DNA of 5,734 nt from Thioalkalivibrio sp. (lineage in GTDB: Bacteria > Pseudomonadota > Gammaproteobacteria > Ectothiorhodospirales > Ectothiorhodospiraceae), in NCBI GenBank assembly GCA_007120155.1, contig SKOF01000057.1, positions 1 to 5,734 on the forward strand. Reading direction: 5' to 3'. The first letter of the stretch is position 1. The number at the start of each line of letters is the position of its first letter. A program made the translations under genes and the position numbers. Shown piece by piece: positions 4,816 to 5,734 of the stretch. Under the pieces are notes generated by a model. It worked only from the letters and a program-made list of their open reading frames with translations, was not told the origin of the DNA and searched no databases.

Positions 4816-5734
4816 CTACTTGACGGTGAACTCCGGGTAGGCCTCCAGTCCGCACTCGGACTGGTCCACACCCTGGTATTCCTCATCCTCGCTGATCCGG
4901 ATACCCATCAGGGCCTTGAGGATCGCCCAGACGATGAGGCTCGCCACGAACACGAACACGAAGATCGCCACGATGCCGATCAGCTGGTTGATGAAGGTGG
5001 CATCCGGGTTGGACAGCAGCACCGCGAACACACCCCAGATACCGGCCGTGCCATGCACGGAGATGGCACCCACCGGGTCGTCGATCCGCAGCTTGTCCAG
5101 ACCTATGATGGAGAACACCACGATGGCACCGCCGATGGCGCCGATGATCACTGCCAGCAGCGGCGAGGGCATCAGCGGTTCCGCGGTGATGGACACCAGG
5201 CCCGCCAGGGCGCCGTTGAGCCCCATGGTGAGATCGGTCTTGCCGTAGACGAGGCGGGTAATGATCAGCGCGGTAAGCACGCCGCCGGCGGCGGCCAGGT
5301 TGGTGTTGGTGAACACCTGCGCCACGGCGTTGGCGGACTCGATGTCGGAGACCTTGAGCTCGGAACCCCCGTTGAAGCCGAACCAGCCCATCCACAGGAT
5401 GAAGGTGCCGAGCGTCGCGAGCGGCAGGTTGGAGCCGGGAATGGCATTGACCTCGCCCTTGGGACCGTACTTGCCCTTGCGCGCCCCGAGCAGCAGCACC
5501 CCGGCAAGGGCCGCCACGGCACCGGTCATGTGCACGATACCGGAACCGGCATAGTCCAGGTAACCGAGCTGGTCCAGCCAGCCCTCGCCCCAGCTCCAGT
5601 AACCCTGGAAGGGATAGATGACGCCGGTCATGAACACCGCGAAGGCCAGGAAGGCCCACAGCTTCATGCGCTCGGCCACGGCACCGGAGACGATGGACAT
5701 GGCGGTGGCCACGAACACCACCTGGAAGAAGAAA
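4816..5734 (-). CDS. amt: Ammonium transporter of the Amt family, C-terminal part (5' end beyond window)
   Basis: Amt proteins are trimeric inner-membrane channels that bring in ammonium. About 305 codons are visible; the gene is open through the right edge (codons FFFQ precede the GTG at 5721, which is internal and not a start). Landmarks, numbered from that GTG: SGAVAERMK (12-20), DYAGSGIVHMTGAVAAL (56-72) with pore histidine H64, ILWMGWFGFNGGSEL (108-122), MGLNGALAGLVSITA (166-180), DKLRIDDPVGAISVHG (209-224) with the second pore histidine H223, and several hydrophobic membrane segments. The last of these includes FVFVFV, coded by three tandem CACGAA units (plus strand, 4945-4962). The acidic cytosolic tail ISEDEEYQGVDQSECGLEAYPEF is the usual PII-contact tail, so control by a GlnK-type protein is likely; glnK often lies just upstream of amt, outside this window. 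A strong terminator follows. Confidence 0.96.
   Translation of the reverse strand, partial: FFFQVVFVATAMSIVSGAVAERMKLWAFLAFAVFMTGVIYPFQGYWSWGEGWLDQLGYLDYAGSGIVHMTGAVAALAGVLLLGARKGKYGPKGEVNAIPGSNLPLATLGTFILWMGWFGFNGGSELKVSDIESANAVAQVFTNTNLAAAGGVLTALIITRLVYGKTDLTMGLNGALAGLVSITAEPLMPSPLLAVIIGAIGGAIVVFSIIGLDKLRIDDPVGAISVHGTAGIWGVFAVLLSNPDATFINQLIGIVAIFVFVFVASLIVWAILKALMGIRISEDEEYQGVDQSECGLEAYPEFTVK

Noticed and set aside
3377..4855. A 492-codon open frame on the minus strand.
   Set aside because: It lies antisense to the CapA-family gene, overlaps the amt terminator and the amt end, and has no recognisable domain.
5719..5721. GTG as the start codon of amt.
   Set aside because: The frame stays open to the window edge with FFFQ before it, and family members have more membrane segments upstream; the codon is internal.

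Overview
The window looks like chromosomal DNA of a GC-rich gammaproteobacterium. Coding regions use strongly G/C-ending codons, so long open frames run antisense to nearly every real gene. A haloalkaliphilic or sulfur-oxidising lineage such as the Ectothiorhodospiraceae is my best guess. It rests on the general look of the proteins, on a REP-like palindrome with a GTAGGAG flank, and on GGGAAT-type heptamer spacers; I have run no comparison.

Layout, left to right. (1) Minus strand, 1-128: the first 42 codons of purU (formyltetrahydrofolate deformylase), cut by the window edge. (2) 129-333: a 205-base spacer with a promoter-like region for purU, a perfect 7-bp inverted repeat and a hexanucleotide tandem repeat. 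(3) Minus strand, transcribed right to left: a CheR-type methyltransferase (3326-2475), rtcA (2398-1364) and an RNase Z-like metallo-beta-lactamase protein (1353-334). rtcA and the RNase Z-like gene are only 10 bases apart and probably co-translated; the CheR gene lies 76 bases upstream of rtcA. (4) 3327-3448: the divergent spacer, with a heptamer repeat that forms a G-quadruplex motif merging into the ribosome-binding site of the CheR gene. (5) Plus strand, 3449-4564: a cytosolic-looking CapA-family (PGA_cap) metallophosphatase-like protein. (6) 4565-4815: a 251-base convergent spacer with a REP-like palindrome and an excellent rho-independent terminator for the next gene. (7) Minus strand, 4816 to the right edge: the C-terminal two thirds or so of an ammonium transporter of the Amt family. 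There is no gene-free stretch longer than about 250 bases.

How the genes may work together: RtcA cyclises RNA 3'-phosphates to 2',3'-cyclic phosphates, and the RNase Z family cuts RNA at 3' ends, so the tight pair suggests an RNA 3'-end processing or repair unit without a visible rtcB ligase. The methyltransferase upstream has the CheR fold, but no chemotaxis gene is in the window, so its substrate is open. purU (one-carbon metabolism) and amt (ammonium uptake) are ordinary housekeeping genes with their own signals. I see no CRISPR array, transposase, tRNA, rRNA or convincing defence system. The most unusual items are the RtcA/RNase Z-like pair and the G-tract leader of the CheR gene.
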